Positions 19,494-29,366 of a stretch of 64,000 bases of DNA are shown piece after piece. This stretch comes from Chryseobacterium gleum (GTDB taxonomy: Bacteria > Bacteroidota > Bacteroidia > Flavobacteriales_D > Crocinitomicaceae), in contig CAMAPI010000001.1 in NCBI GenBank assembly GCA_945860065.1, forward strand, positions 1 through 64,000, read 5' to 3'. The translations under genes were made by a program, and so were the position numbers. The notes under the pieces are model-generated. The model was not told the DNA's origin. It saw only the letters and a program-made list of their open reading frames with translations, and did not search any database. Numbering within the stretch: position 1 is the stretch's first letter; every line of letters starts with the position of its first letter.

Positions 19494-22400
19494 TTATCTA
19501 ATTAAATTAACATGACCGACGATCATTTTTCGCTCGTCAAAATTAGGGATTTTAATGAATATCTGATAGGTATATACACCGACTTCTGCATCTTTTCCTT
19601 CTACTCCGTAAGAACCATCCCAACCGATGCTAGGATCATTACTTTCGAATATTATTTCTCCCCAACGATTAAAGACGTAAAATGTATAGTTGTAGTTGTC
19701 TATTCCACTTGTAAATATTGGTGTAAACACCTGATTATTCATGTCTCCATCTGGTGTAAATGAATTAGGAATGTAATAAACCAAACCTGGATCATAACCA
19801 ATATAGTATTGAGCAGTGTCGGTACAACCTAGATTGGAAATAGCGGTTAAAATAACGGTAACTCCAAGCTCATTCCCGACAAATGTATGGTTTGGACCTT
19901 CCTCCGTCGAGGTACCACCATCTCCGAAATTCCATGCATATGTTAAAGCTCCCAAACTATTGTTCATGAAATTCAATGTCTGATTGGGCTCTGTGAACAT
20001 GGTTGAGGATGGTTCAAATGCTGCAATTGGATAATTGTCCACCTGTATGTAATTTGCGATGATCTCTGTTACCGTACACCCATTCAATGTGGTAGTTAAA
20101 GTAACATCAAATCCTCCATTCATCTGGAATTGTAAATTGGTTTGAGAGCCAGCGCCTGTTAAGGCATTACTCGTAGACCAACTATACGATGTGTTACTTA
20201 CATCATCTGCCGTTAAAGTCACCGATAGGGGATTACATCCTTGCGTAATGTTTGCACTAAATGTGGCAATCGGAAGTGGATTTACGGTAATTGAACTCGT
20301 AGCTACAATACTCGTACAGCCATTCAAGGTGTAGTATACGGAAATGGTCGAATCGTTCAAAGGTGAAACCGTCTGACTCGCCGCACCAGCAACTCCTGGA
20401 GTTCCCCAATAGAATGTACCACCTAATAGATTTGGAATGGCAGTGATGATGGCATTGTCTCCCGCACAAATCGTACTATTGTTTACTCCTAATGTTGGAA
20501 CTGGATTAACAGTAACAATGGAATTTACGATTGGACTAAGACAGCCATTTAAATTATATACAACAGTATAAGTGGTCGTGGTAGATGGACTCACTTGAAT
20601 GGTATCATTTATTTGAGTCGTAGACCAAACAAAAGATCCGCCAGTAAGTGGAGCTGTTGCAATCAATTCAGCTGTTTGTCCGTTACAAATGGTCTGATTC
20701 GAAGTGAGCGGGGTAGAAACGGGTTTCACAAAAATTTCTACTGAACTCGTATCCGCACAACCAAGTAAAGAATAAATTACTTGGTAATTTGTTGTCGCAA
20801 TTGGCGAAACCGAAATACTGGATGTTATAGCATTTGAAGGAGTCCAATTATAGGTTCCCCCGGCAAGATTTACGTTGGACGAAATCGTTGTGCTTTGTCC
20901 AACACAAATGGTGTCGTTTTGCGTACTGATTACCGGATAAGGATTTACAATTATGGTCATGCTTGCGGTATTCGCACATAATCCTGCATTTGGTTGGAAA
21001 GTGTACGTCGTTGTCGTTGTATAATTCGGAGCCGGACTCCATGTTCCTGCCACATTGTTTGTCGAAGTTGTTGGCAATGTGAACAATCCATTTGTACAAA
21101 TAGCTGCAATTTGTGTGAAAGCTGGATTGGTATTAGGTGTAAATGTGACCGTAATACTTTCTGTGTCAAAACAACCATTGGCATTAGTACCTGTGTAAGT
21201 ATAGGTTCCCGCTGTTGTGACGCTTAAATTTGCCACACTGGAAACCACCGAAGTACCATTACTCCAAGATGCACTTGTTCCACCAACACCCGTTAATGAA
21301 ATCTGCGTGGTGTTACAATCAAGCACCGTTGCATTGGTATTATTCGTAATCGCAGCTGTTGGAGTTACAATGTTTTGCGTGATTATTTGTGCAGCAGTTG
21401 CTGTACATCCATTAGACCCTGTGACTGTTACCGTATAGGTTCCAAGTGCAGTTACTGAAAGCGCTGCAGCAGATCCAACAACCGCTGTTCCATTCGACCA
21501 AGAATAGCTTCCACCACCTGTTGCTGTTAACGCAATGGTTGCAGAAGTACAGGTTAAAATCGTCGTACTTGGCGTGTTAATTCCAGCAGTTGGTGCAGTT
21601 GTATTTTGTGTAATGGTTGAAGCAGCTGTCGCCGTACAGCCGTTTGTTCCTGTAACTGTCACAGTATAGGTGCCTGGACTTGTAACGTTAAGTGTTGCTG
21701 CTGTCCCGACAACGACCGTTCCATTGGACCACGAATATGTCCCGCCGCCAGTTGCTGTTAAGGTAATACTTGTCGTTGTACAGGTTAATATAGTGGTAAT
21801 TGGCGCCGTAATAGCAGCCGATGGCGCTGTAATATTTTGTGTAATTGTTTGCGAAGCAGTTGCTGAACATCCATTTGCGGCTATTATTGTAAGCGTATAA
21901 ATACCAGGTGTTGTAACTGAAATGGTAGGGGTCACACTGATTAATGCTGGATTTGTCCAAGAAATACTTCCAACTCCATTCGCGGTTAATGAGATACTTG
22001 TATTCGTACATGTAAGGATAGTAGATATTGGAGCCGTTATGCTTACCGAAGGCGCTGTATTATTTTGTGTGATTGTTTGTACTGCCGTTGCTGTACATCC
22101 ATTTGCTGCCGTAACCGTTACAGTATACGTTCCAGGAGTACTTACGATTAATGAAGCAGTCGTTCCAACTATGGCCGTTCCATTAGACCAAGAATACGTT
22201 CCTCCACCAGTTGCAGTAAGAGTGATTGCAGGAGTTGTACATGTCAACACGCTAGTTGCAAGTGCATTAATTTGAGCAACTGGAGCGGTGCTATTCTGGG
22301 TTATTATTTGACTAGCCGTTCCAGTACATCCATTTCCACCAGTGACAGTTACCGTATAGGTCCCAGGGACTGAAACCGCTAAGATGGATGATGTTCCAAC

Positions 22401-25400
22401 AATGGCCGTTCCATTTGACCATGAATAAGCTCCTCCAGAAGTAATTAAATTAATATTGGTCGCTGTACAAGTCAATATCGTAGTTGCAGGAGGTGTTATC
22501 GTTACATTTGGAGCACTAATATTCTGGGTGATGTTTTGAACAGCTGTTGCCGTACAACCATTAGCACCCGTTACAGTCACCGTATATGATCCCGGGGTTG
22601 TCACGACTAGCGTTGCCCCAGTCCCGACAATTGCGGTTCCATTAAACCAAGAATAAGATGCCCCGCCCGTCGCTGTTAAAGTGATACTGGTTAGGGTACA
22701 TGTCAAGACGTTCGTCGTAGGAATGTTAATGGATGCAAGCGGCAAACTAATATTTTGTGTAATTACTTGAGACCCAGTTGCTGTACAGCCATTTGTTCCA
22801 GTAACAGTTACGGTGTACGTGCCGGCAGTGGTTACTGATATACTTGCAGTTGTACCAACTACAGCTGTTCCATTGGACCATGAATAAGTTCCACCGCCAG
22901 ATGCTGTTAATTGGATACTCGTTGTGGCACAAGTTAAAGTAGTGCTTGTTGGTGGTGTAATTACCACAAGCGGCGGAGCAATATTTTGGGTTACGATTTG
23001 TGTCGCAGTTGCCGTACATCCGATTGCTGCAGTTACGGTTACTGTGTAAGTTCCAGGTGTGGTAATCGTTAACGATGCATTTGTTCCGACAACTGCCGTA
23101 CCATTGGACCAAGAATAACTAACACCACCAGTTGCCGTTAGTGTAATGCTTGTTGTCGCACAATTAAGTTCGGTAGAAGTTGGTGGATTAATATTTGCAG
23201 GCGGAGGCGTGCTATTCTGCGTAATCGTGATCGAAGCGGTTGCAGTACAACCATTCGCTCCTGTTGCAGTGACTGTATATGTTCCAGGAAGTGTAACGTT
23301 TAGCGTCGCATTGGCCCCAACATTTGCAGTACCGTTACTCCAGCTATAGCTGTTTCCTCCGGTTGCAACTAAGCTAATACTCGTTGTTGCACAGGTTAAG
23401 ACCGTTGTACTTGGCGGGGTGATTGCTGCTGCAGGCGCAACAATATCTTGCGTAACCGTTGTAGACGCAGTTGCCGTACAGCCATTTGCAGCGGTTACGG
23501 TTACGGAATAGATTCCTGGCGTGGAAACACTCATAATGGCGTTTGTATTTCCGTTAGACCATAAATAAGATCCACCACCAACTGCTGTTAAGGTAATACT
23601 TGTCACCGCACAAGTCAATAAGCCATTATTGCTTGACGTAACACTTGTTGTAGGTGCTGTAATATTTTGTGTAATGATTTGACTTGTACTTGCTGAACAG
23701 CCATTTGGACTCGTCACCGTTACGCTGTAGGTACCAGGAGTCGTTACGGATAAACTAGATGAGGTACTTCCTCCTGTCCAAAGGTACGTTCCCCCACCTG
23801 TAGCGACCAATGTAATACTCGTCGTGGCGCAAGTCAGGATAGTGCTATTAGCATTAATAATTGGAGTTGGAACCACTACGTTTTCTGTAATGGAAATAGT
23901 CGTGGTCGCATCACAGCCATTCGCACCTGTCACCGTTAAGGTATAGGTATTTGCTGAAGATATATTTACGGCTGCCGTCGTACCTATAACACTAGCGCCA
24001 TCGAACCAAGAATAGGTGCCTCCACCTGTACCTGTGAGGGTAATACTCGGCGTTGTACACGTTAGTATGGTCGTAGCCGGACTTGTAATCGCTGCATTTG
24101 GCAATGAAATATTTTGAGTGATTACTTGACTTGAAGTACCTATACAGCCATTTGTTCCAGTTGCGGTAACCGTATAAGTTCCTGGAGTAGAAGCGCTAAT
24201 CAAAGAACTCGTACCTATGGAGCTTGTGCCATTTGACCATGAATAGGAGATTCCCCCAGAAGCTTGTAAGTCAATACTTGGTGTTGTACACGTTAAAATA
24301 GTAGTTGAAGGTGTAGCAATTGTTGAATTTGGCAAACTTATGTTTTGCGTGATAACTTGCGCAACGCTTGATGTACAACCATTCGTTCCTGTAACGGTAC
24401 AGGTATATGTGCCCGGGGCATTTACGGCAATTGTTGCCGTAGTACCAACCACCGTTGTTCCATTCGACCAAGAATAAGTTCCGCCGCCCGTTGCTGTTAG
24501 GTTGACACTCGTTGTTGTACAGGTTAAGATGCTTGTGCTTGGTGGAGTAATGGCTACTACGGGTGGACTGATATCCTGTGTAATGATTTGAGAAGCTGTT
24601 GCAGTACAACCGCTTGCAGAAGTTACAGTTACTGTATATGTGCCAGGACTTGTCACGTTGAGTCCCGAAGCGGCTCCAACTACAGCTGTTCCATTAGACC
24701 AAGAATACGTTCCACCGCCAGTCGCTGTCAAAGTAATGGACGGTGTCGTACACGTTAAAATAGTTGTTGTTGGTGCGGTAATGGCAGCACTTGGCAATGG
24801 ATTGACCGTTACAGTAAGCGTTGCGGTTGTTGCACAAACTCCTGCTGTTGGTGTAAAGGTATAGGTCGTCGTTTGTTGATTGTTCAAAGCAGGGGACCAC
24901 GTTCCTGTGATTAAATTTGTCGATGTTGTTGGCAAGGCATTTAATGCGCCGCCCGCACAAATCGCGGCTATTGGATTGAACGTTGGTGTCACATTTGGAT
25001 TGACAATCAATGTTCCATTGACGTTTGTAGCCCCATCCCATAGCCCACCACCGGCAGCACTATATCCACCATAGGATGTACAGCCATTCATAGCATAACT
25101 GAAGGCGTAATAATAGGTTCCAGGACTTAAACCTGAAATAAGCCCCGAATATTCATCATTATTTGGATTAATTAATGATAGCGGATTATATGTAGCTGCA
25201 CTCCAACTTGTACTTGGCCAGGTTGCCGGATTGGTATTACTGGTATTATACGCAAATTGAACGGTAATTCCCGCACCTTGTCCAGTTGGAGGCGTCACCC
25301 CAGCCTCATATACTTGACCGTAAATGGTCAATGTTTGACCTTGACAAATCGTTGATGTTCCAGGAAATTGAATATTTGCCCAATCAACGACATTGGAAAC

Positions 25401-27371
25401 GGTCACTGTGCCGTTTGCCGATGATGAACTACAACCATTGAGACTGTACGTCACGGAATAAGTTGTTGTGGCAGCTGGAGTAACCGACAATGTTTGTGTC
25501 GTTGCCCCGCCGGGCGTCCATAAATATGTGCCACCACTTTGACTTGCCGTCGCGGTTAATGTTGCGGATGCTCCCGGACAAATAGTACTGGAGTTTACGC
25601 TTAAGGTTGGCGAAGAAGAAACAGTTACCACTCCAGATGCCGGAGCACTGGCACAAGACCCATTGGAGTAAGTTACGGTATAAGTGGTTGTAGTTGTGGG
25701 ATTAACATTAATTGACTGTGTAGTTGCACCACCCGGAGACCACAAATAGGTACCGCCTGTGACCGAAGGTGTTGCGGTAAGCGTGGCTGTTTGACCACTA
25801 CAAATTGTTGCATTATTTACGGTAACTGTTGGACCAGGAACCACAGTTACTACTACCTGATCGTTAGAAGTACAGCCATTTGCAGTAGCGGTAAGGGTGT
25901 AGGTTGTTGTTGCGCTCGGACTGGCAATAGGATTGGCAATGGTTGTGCTGCTTAAAGTTGCTCCAGGAGACCATGAAAGTGTCGTAGGAATTGTACCTGG
26001 ACAACCTGATATCGGGATAGCAATTGTTTGTCCACCGGTTAGAATGGCTAATCCACCACTAATGGATGTGCCTGCACAAAGTACATTATAACCGGCAACA
26101 TTAGAATTGGACGTTCCTTGAGTTTCTAAGTTAAAGGTAAAAGGAGGATTACTTGGTGAGTTAATGGTAATGGTTTGATTAGAAGCAGTCGCATAAGGAC
26201 CACCGGAAGCAATAATCACTCCAAGCGAATTGGTCATATTCCAAGTTGTTTCATCTAAGCTACTTCCTGAGAAAATGTTGACAGCCATTGACCCACCAAA
26301 TCCACCAACCGCGCTCGCAGAGCCATTTAAGGTGGTGGTTTGACCGGTACAGATTGTTACATCAGGACCAGCATTAATCGTTGGCGCTGGACTCACAAAA
26401 ACAGTTACTTGATCTGTGGAAGTACAGGTACCTGAAGTAGCAGTCAAGGTGTAGGTTGTAGTTACCGTTGGATTCGCAGTAGGATTTAACACCGTTGTTG
26501 AACTCAATGTAGCTCCCGGAGACCACACATAGGTGATCGGCAATGTCCCGCCAGTAGTTCCACCACAGCCTGTAACACTCGCAGTGGTTGTTTGTCCACC
26601 AGCTATAGAGCCAGTATTTACGACGGTCCCATTACAGGAAATGGTATATGTTGCATTATTATCGTTAAAAAATCCTTGAGTCTCTAACGAAAAACTATAG
26701 GGACCTGTTCCAACATTGGTTAATGTCACTGTATTCGTGGTTGCGAAAGTGTATGGCCCACCTGACCCAACTGATGTTCCAGCTGCATTATTCAAATTCC
26801 ATGATGTCTCATCTAGAAAACCTGTCCCCGATAATGTGATTGTGATACTTGATGCACTTCCCCCTGTACCTGTACCCGTTCCGGCACTTACCGCCCCGTT
26901 CAATTGGGTTGATTGTCCAGCACAAATAACCACATCTGGACCAGCATTTACAACTGGATTATTACATGGGGGAGTTGGACAAGAAACCACATAGCTCATC
27001 GTAGTAGCAGCGGTTAGCGCAGTGCAGACGTATCTTGATAAATGCACGTAGTATTGTCCAGCAGTTGGACAAGTCCAAGTAAAAGTAGATTGCAAAGCAC
27101 ATTGATCATCCCACGCCCCAAGTAAAGTATAGGCCGAATTGTGTAAGCGCAAGTAAGTGTCTATACTACTTTGTCCACAGGTTGAAAACGTATATGTGCA
27201 ACCCGCAGTAGCCATAAACGGAAACAAAACAACTCCTGATGAATAAGAAGGAGTATACTGAAGTGTTGATGTAGGTGTAATCGGAAACGTAACCGTTTGA
27301 GGCGTACACAGCTGAGCATCTAACGTCGCCGTAAAAAACAGAGAAATGAAAATAAGGGAAAGAAACCTCAT
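19494..27371 (-). CDS. Giant (2625 aa) secreted Ig-like repeat protein with type-B T9SS C-terminal domain, putative adhesin
   Basis: Signal peptide; tandem ~76-aa repeats (LTC..SITLTATGGGTYSWSNGTAVVG...PGTYTVTVTGxNGCTATASQIITQN); C-terminal YYIPNSFTPDGDMNNQVFTPIF...NRWGEIIFES...GWDGSYG. Confidence 0.9.
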   Translation of the reverse strand: MRFLSLIFISLFFTATLDAQLCTPQTVTFPITPTSTLQYTPSYSSGVVLFPFMATAGCTYTFSTCGQSSIDTYLRLHNSAYTLLGAWDDQCALQSTFTWTCPTAGQYYVHLSRYVCTALTAATTMSYVVSCPTPPCNNPVVNAGPDVVICAGQSTQLNGAVSAGTGTGTGGSASSITITLSGTGFLDETSWNLNNAAGTSVGSGGPYTFATTNTVTLTNVGTGPYSFSLETQGFFNDNNATYTISCNGTVVNTGSIAGGQTTTASVTGCGGTTGGTLPITYVWSPGATLSSTTVLNPTANPTVTTTYTLTATSGTCTSTDQVTVFVSPAPTINAGPDVTICTGQTTTLNGSASAVGGFGGSMAVNIFSGSSLDETTWNMTNSLGVIIASGGPYATASNQTITINSPSNPPFTFNLETQGTSNSNVAGYNVLCAGTSISGGLAILTGGQTIAIPISGCPGTIPTTLSWSPGATLSSTTIANPIASPSATTTYTLTATANGCTSNDQVVVTVVPGPTVTVNNATICSGQTATLTATPSVTGGTYLWSPGGATTQSINVNPTTTTTYTVTYSNGSCASAPASGVVTVSSSPTLSVNSSTICPGASATLTATASQSGGTYLWTPGGATTQTLSVTPAATTTYSVTYSLNGCSSSSANGTVTVSNVVDWANIQFPGTSTICQGQTLTIYGQVYEAGVTPPTGQGAGITVQFAYNTSNTNPATWPSTSWSAATYNPLSLINPNNDEYSGLISGLSPGTYYYAFSYAMNGCTSYGGYSAAGGGLWDGATNVNGTLIVNPNVTPTFNPIAAICAGGALNALPTTSTNLITGTWSPALNNQQTTTYTFTPTAGVCATTATLTVTVNPLPSAAITAPTTTILTCTTPSITLTATGGGTYSWSNGTAVVGAASGLNVTSPGTYTVTVTSASGCTATASQIITQDISPPVVAITPPSTSILTCTTTSVNLTATGGGTYSWSNGTTVVGTTATIAVNAPGTYTCTVTGTNGCTSSVAQVITQNISLPNSTIATPSTTILTCTTPSIDLQASGGISYSWSNGTSSIGTSSLISASTPGTYTVTATGTNGCIGTSSQVITQNISLPNAAITSPATTILTCTTPSITLTGTGGGTYSWFDGASVIGTTAAVNISSANTYTLTVTGANGCDATTTISITENVVVPTPIINANSTILTCATTSITLVATGGGTYLWTGGSTSSSLSVTTPGTYSVTVTSPNGCSASTSQIITQNITAPTTSVTSSNNGLLTCAVTSITLTAVGGGSYLWSNGNTNAIMSVSTPGIYSVTVTAANGCTATASTTVTQDIVAPAAAITPPSTTVLTCATTSISLVATGGNSYSWSNGTANVGANATLNVTLPGTYTVTATGANGCTATASITITQNSTPPPANINPPTSTELNCATTSITLTATGGVSYSWSNGTAVVGTNASLTITTPGTYTVTVTAAIGCTATATQIVTQNIAPPLVVITPPTSTTLTCATTSIQLTASGGGTYSWSNGTAVVGTTASISVTTAGTYTVTVTGTNGCTATGSQVITQNISLPLASINIPTTNVLTCTLTSITLTATGGASYSWFNGTAIVGTGATLVVTTPGSYTVTVTGANGCTATAVQNITQNISAPNVTITPPATTILTCTATNINLITSGGAYSWSNGTAIVGTSSILAVSVPGTYTVTVTGGNGCTGTASQIITQNSTAPVAQINALATSVLTCTTPAITLTATGGGTYSWSNGTAIVGTTASLIVSTPGTYTVTVTAANGCTATAVQTITQNNTAPSVSITAPISTILTCTNTSISLTANGVGSISWTNPALISVTPTISVTTPGIYTLTIIAANGCSATASQTITQNITAPSAAITAPITTILTCTTTSITLTATGGGTYSWSNGTVVVGTAATLNVTSPGTYTVTVTGTNGCTATAASTITQNTTAPTAGINTPSTTILTCTSATIALTATGGGSYSWSNGTAVVGSAAALSVTALGTYTVTVTGSNGCTATAAQIITQNIVTPTAAITNNTNATVLDCNTTQISLTGVGGTSASWSNGTSVVSSVANLSVTTAGTYTYTGTNANGCFDTESITVTFTPNTNPAFTQIAAICTNGLFTLPTTSTNNVAGTWSPAPNYTTTTTYTFQPNAGLCANTASMTIIVNPYPVISTQNDTICVGQSTTISSNVNLAGGTYNWTPSNAITSSISVSPIATTNYQVIYSLLGCADTSSVEIFVKPVSTPLTSNQTICNGQTAELIATAPLTGGSFVWSTTQINDTIQVSPSTTTTYTVVYNLNGCLSPIVNSIVTVNPVPTLGVNNSTICAGDNAIITAIPNLLGGTFYWGTPGVAGAASQTVSPLNDSTISVYYTLNGCTSIVATSSITVNPLPIATFSANITQGCNPLSVTLTADDVSNTSYSWSTSNALTGAGSQTNLQFQMNGGFDVTLTTTLNGCTVTEIIANYIQVDNYPIAAFEPSSTMFTEPNQTLNFMNNSLGALTYAWNFGDGGTSTEEGPNHTFVGNELGVTVILTAISNLGCTDTAQYYIGYDPGLVYYIPNSFTPDGDMNNQVFTPIFTSGIDNYNYTFYVFNRWGEIIFESNDPSIGWDGSYGVEGKDAEVGVYTYQIFIKIPNFDERKMIVGHVNLIR
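21129..24791 (-). repeat. Array of 16 tandem ~76-aa (~230 bp) domain repeats within the giant secreted protein
   Basis: Units counted by eye in the translation; 3663 nt = 1221 aa; each unit carries LTC and NGC cysteines (last unit divergent, LDC...GC). Confidence 0.9.
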
Positions 27372-27402
27372 TTAGTAGTAGTAGTGTTTCGTAATAATTT
27401 GT

Positions 27403-27422
27403 TTTAGCAGGCTAAATTTAGC
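27403..27422. promoter_or_regulatory. TTTAGC-AG-GCTAAATTTAGC: alternating half-sites with a perfect 12-bp palindrome GCTAAATTTAGC (27411-27422)
   Basis: Read directly; 32-51 bp upstream of the 2625-aa ORF start, overlapping a TAAATTTA -7-like element. Confidence 0.4.
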
Positions 27423-27505
27423 ACATAATTAACGAACAAACAACAAAACGGTTGCCTAAATAAGATCAAGATTCAGAAGAAAGTTTTTGTTTAAAGAAGA
27501 ATGAA

Positions 27506-28840
27506 TTAAAATTCAAAGGTTTCCATAAACTTCGTCGTGAAATTTCCTTTACAGAAATCCTCGTTTTGCATCAGTTTCTGATGGAAAGGAATGGTTGTTT
27601 TGACACCACCAATCACATACTCGCCAAGAGCTCGTCTCATTTTCGCAATCGCTTCTTCGCGTGTTTGCGCAACAACGATTAGCTTCGAAATCATGGAGTC
27701 GTAATTCGGCGGAATAGTATAACCTGCATAGACATGCGCGTCAATACGAATTCCGTGTCCACCAGGACAATGGTAATCTGTAATTTTTCCTGGACAAGGT
27801 CTAAAGTCCATGTATGGATCCTCTGCATTAATGCGGCATTGAATCGCATGCATTTGTGGGTAGTAATTTTTACCAGAAATTTTATGTCCTGCAGCAATTA
27901 AAATCTGCTCTTTAATCAAGTCAAAATTAATTACTTCTTCGGTAATGGTATGCTCCACTTGAATACGTGTATTCATCTCCATGAAGTAAAAATCACGGTT
28001 TTTGTCCACCAAAAACTCCACTGTCCCAACACCTTCGTATTTTACGGCTTTAGCGGCTTTAATTGCAGCATCTCCCATTCGTTCACGAAGTTCATCTGTC
28101 ATAAATGGAGAAGGTGTTTCTTCTACTAATTTTTGATGACGACGTTGAATCGAACAATCTCTTTCAGACAAGTGACATGCATTTCCGAATTGATCACCAG
28201 CAATTTGAATTTCAATATGACGAGGCTCCTCAATGTATTTCTCCATATAGATACCATCGTTTCCAAAGGCTGCGCCCGCTTCTTGTCGAGCGGAATCCCA
28301 AGCACCTTGAAACTCACTTTCCTCCCAAACAATACGCATCCCTTTTCCACCACCTCCAGCGGTTGCTTTTAAAATAACGGGATACTTGATGACTTTCGCT
28401 TCTTCCTTTCCTTGGGCAACGTCTCTTAACAAGCCAACTGATCCTGGAATACAAGGAACACCAGCAGCAATCATGGTCGCTTTAGCCGTAGCTTTATCTC
28501 CCATCCCTGCAATTTGTTCAGGCAAAGCTCCAATGAACTTGATGCCATGTTCTTGACAAACTCGAGAGAACTTCTCATTTTCTGATAAGAAACCATATCC
28601 CGGGTGAATCGCATCTGCATTGGTAATTTCCGCTGCAGCGATAATATTCGATATGGAAAGATATGATTTCGCCGATACTGGCGGACCAATGCAAACTGCT
28701 TCATCAGCAAAACGAACAGGCAAACTGTCTTTATCAGCTGTTGAATAAACAGCAACTGTTTTAATACCCATTTCTTTACAGGTACGAATCACGCGTAAAG
28801 CGATTTCTCCGCGGTTAGCGATGAGAATTTTCTTAAACAT
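27506..28840 (-). CDS. accC: Acetyl-CoA carboxylase biotin carboxylase subunit
   Basis: [51 protein letters not shown]. Confidence 0.96.
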   Translation of the reverse strand: MFKKILIANRGEIALRVIRTCKEMGIKTVAVYSTADKDSLPVRFADEAVCIGPPVSAKSYLSISNIIAAAEITNADAIHPGYGFLSENEKFSRVCQEHGIKFIGALPEQIAGMGDKATAKATMIAAGVPCIPGSVGLLRDVAQGKEEAKVIKYPVILKATAGGGGKGMRIVWEESEFQGAWDSARQEAGAAFGNDGIYMEKYIEEPRHIEIQIAGDQFGNACHLSERDCSIQRRHQKLVEETPSPFMTDELRERMGDAAIKAAKAVKYEGVGTVEFLVDKNRDFYFMEMNTRIQVEHTITEEVINFDLIKEQILIAAGHKISGKNYYPQMHAIQCRINAEDPYMDFRPCPGKITDYHCPGGHGIRIDAHVYAGYTIPPNYDSMISKLIVVAQTREEAIAKMRRALGEYVIGGVKTTIPFHQKLMQNEDFCKGNFTTKFMETFEF

Positions 28841-28861
28841 AGTGAAAGATTTTTTCAGCTA

Positions 28862-29335
28862 TTATGCTGGATCTACTAAAAATAGTGGTTGATCGTAATC
28901 TACAGGACTTGCATTGTCTACAAGAACCTTAACAATCTTACCTGAAACTTCAGATTCGATTTCGTTAAATGTTTTCATTGCTTCAATAATGCACAATTTA
29001 TCGCCTGCTTGAATCACACTTCCAACACTTACAAAATCGTCTTTATCTGGACCAGGAGTGCGGTAGAACGTACCAATCATGGGGGATTTTACGGTAATAT
29101 ATCGTGCTTCATCTGTGCTTTCGGATGTAGCAACTGGCGCCGAAACCGGAGCCGCTGCTGCTTGAGCTACCGGCGCAATCGCCGCTGGCGCTGCTGCTTG
29201 AACATAAACGGGTTGTTCACTGAAAGACGCACCATTTTCAATGGCAATTTTAAATCCTTCGTTTTCAATTTCAATTTTACCAATTCCTGACTTAGAAACA
29301 AGTTTAATTAAGTCTTTGATTTCTTCTAAATTCAT
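28862..29335 (-). CDS. accB: Acetyl-CoA carboxylase biotin carboxyl carrier protein
   Basis: Biotinylation motif CIIEAMKTFNEIESEVSG, Ala/Pro-rich linker. Confidence 0.95.
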   Translation of the reverse strand: MNLEEIKDLIKLVSKSGIGKIEIENEGFKIAIENGASFSEQPVYVQAAAPAAIAPVAQAAAAPVSAPVATSESTDEARYITVKSPMIGTFYRTPGPDKDDFVSVGSVIQAGDKLCIIEAMKTFNEIESEVSGKIVKVLVDNASPVDYDQPLFLVDPA

Positions 29336-29366
29336 AACAATGATTTGTTTTTCAAAATTACTAATA

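Noticed and set aside
21922-22275. Long antisense ORFs over the repeat array (also 21217, 21670, 23146, 24640 and others)
   Set aside because: They recur with the repeat period and mirror the sense repeat; stop-free antisense frames are a by-product of Thr/Val/Gly-rich codons.
22747-23112. Alternate-frame minus ORFs rich in W/Y/N/C inside the giant gene (also 18572, 21688, 24271, 24694)
   Set aside because: Frame-shifted readings of the same repeats; no start signals and implausible composition.
21129-24791. Periodic ~230-bp pattern as a possible CRISPR or satellite array
   Set aside because: Unit length and uninterrupted in-frame coding show protein domain repeats, not short repeats with spacers.
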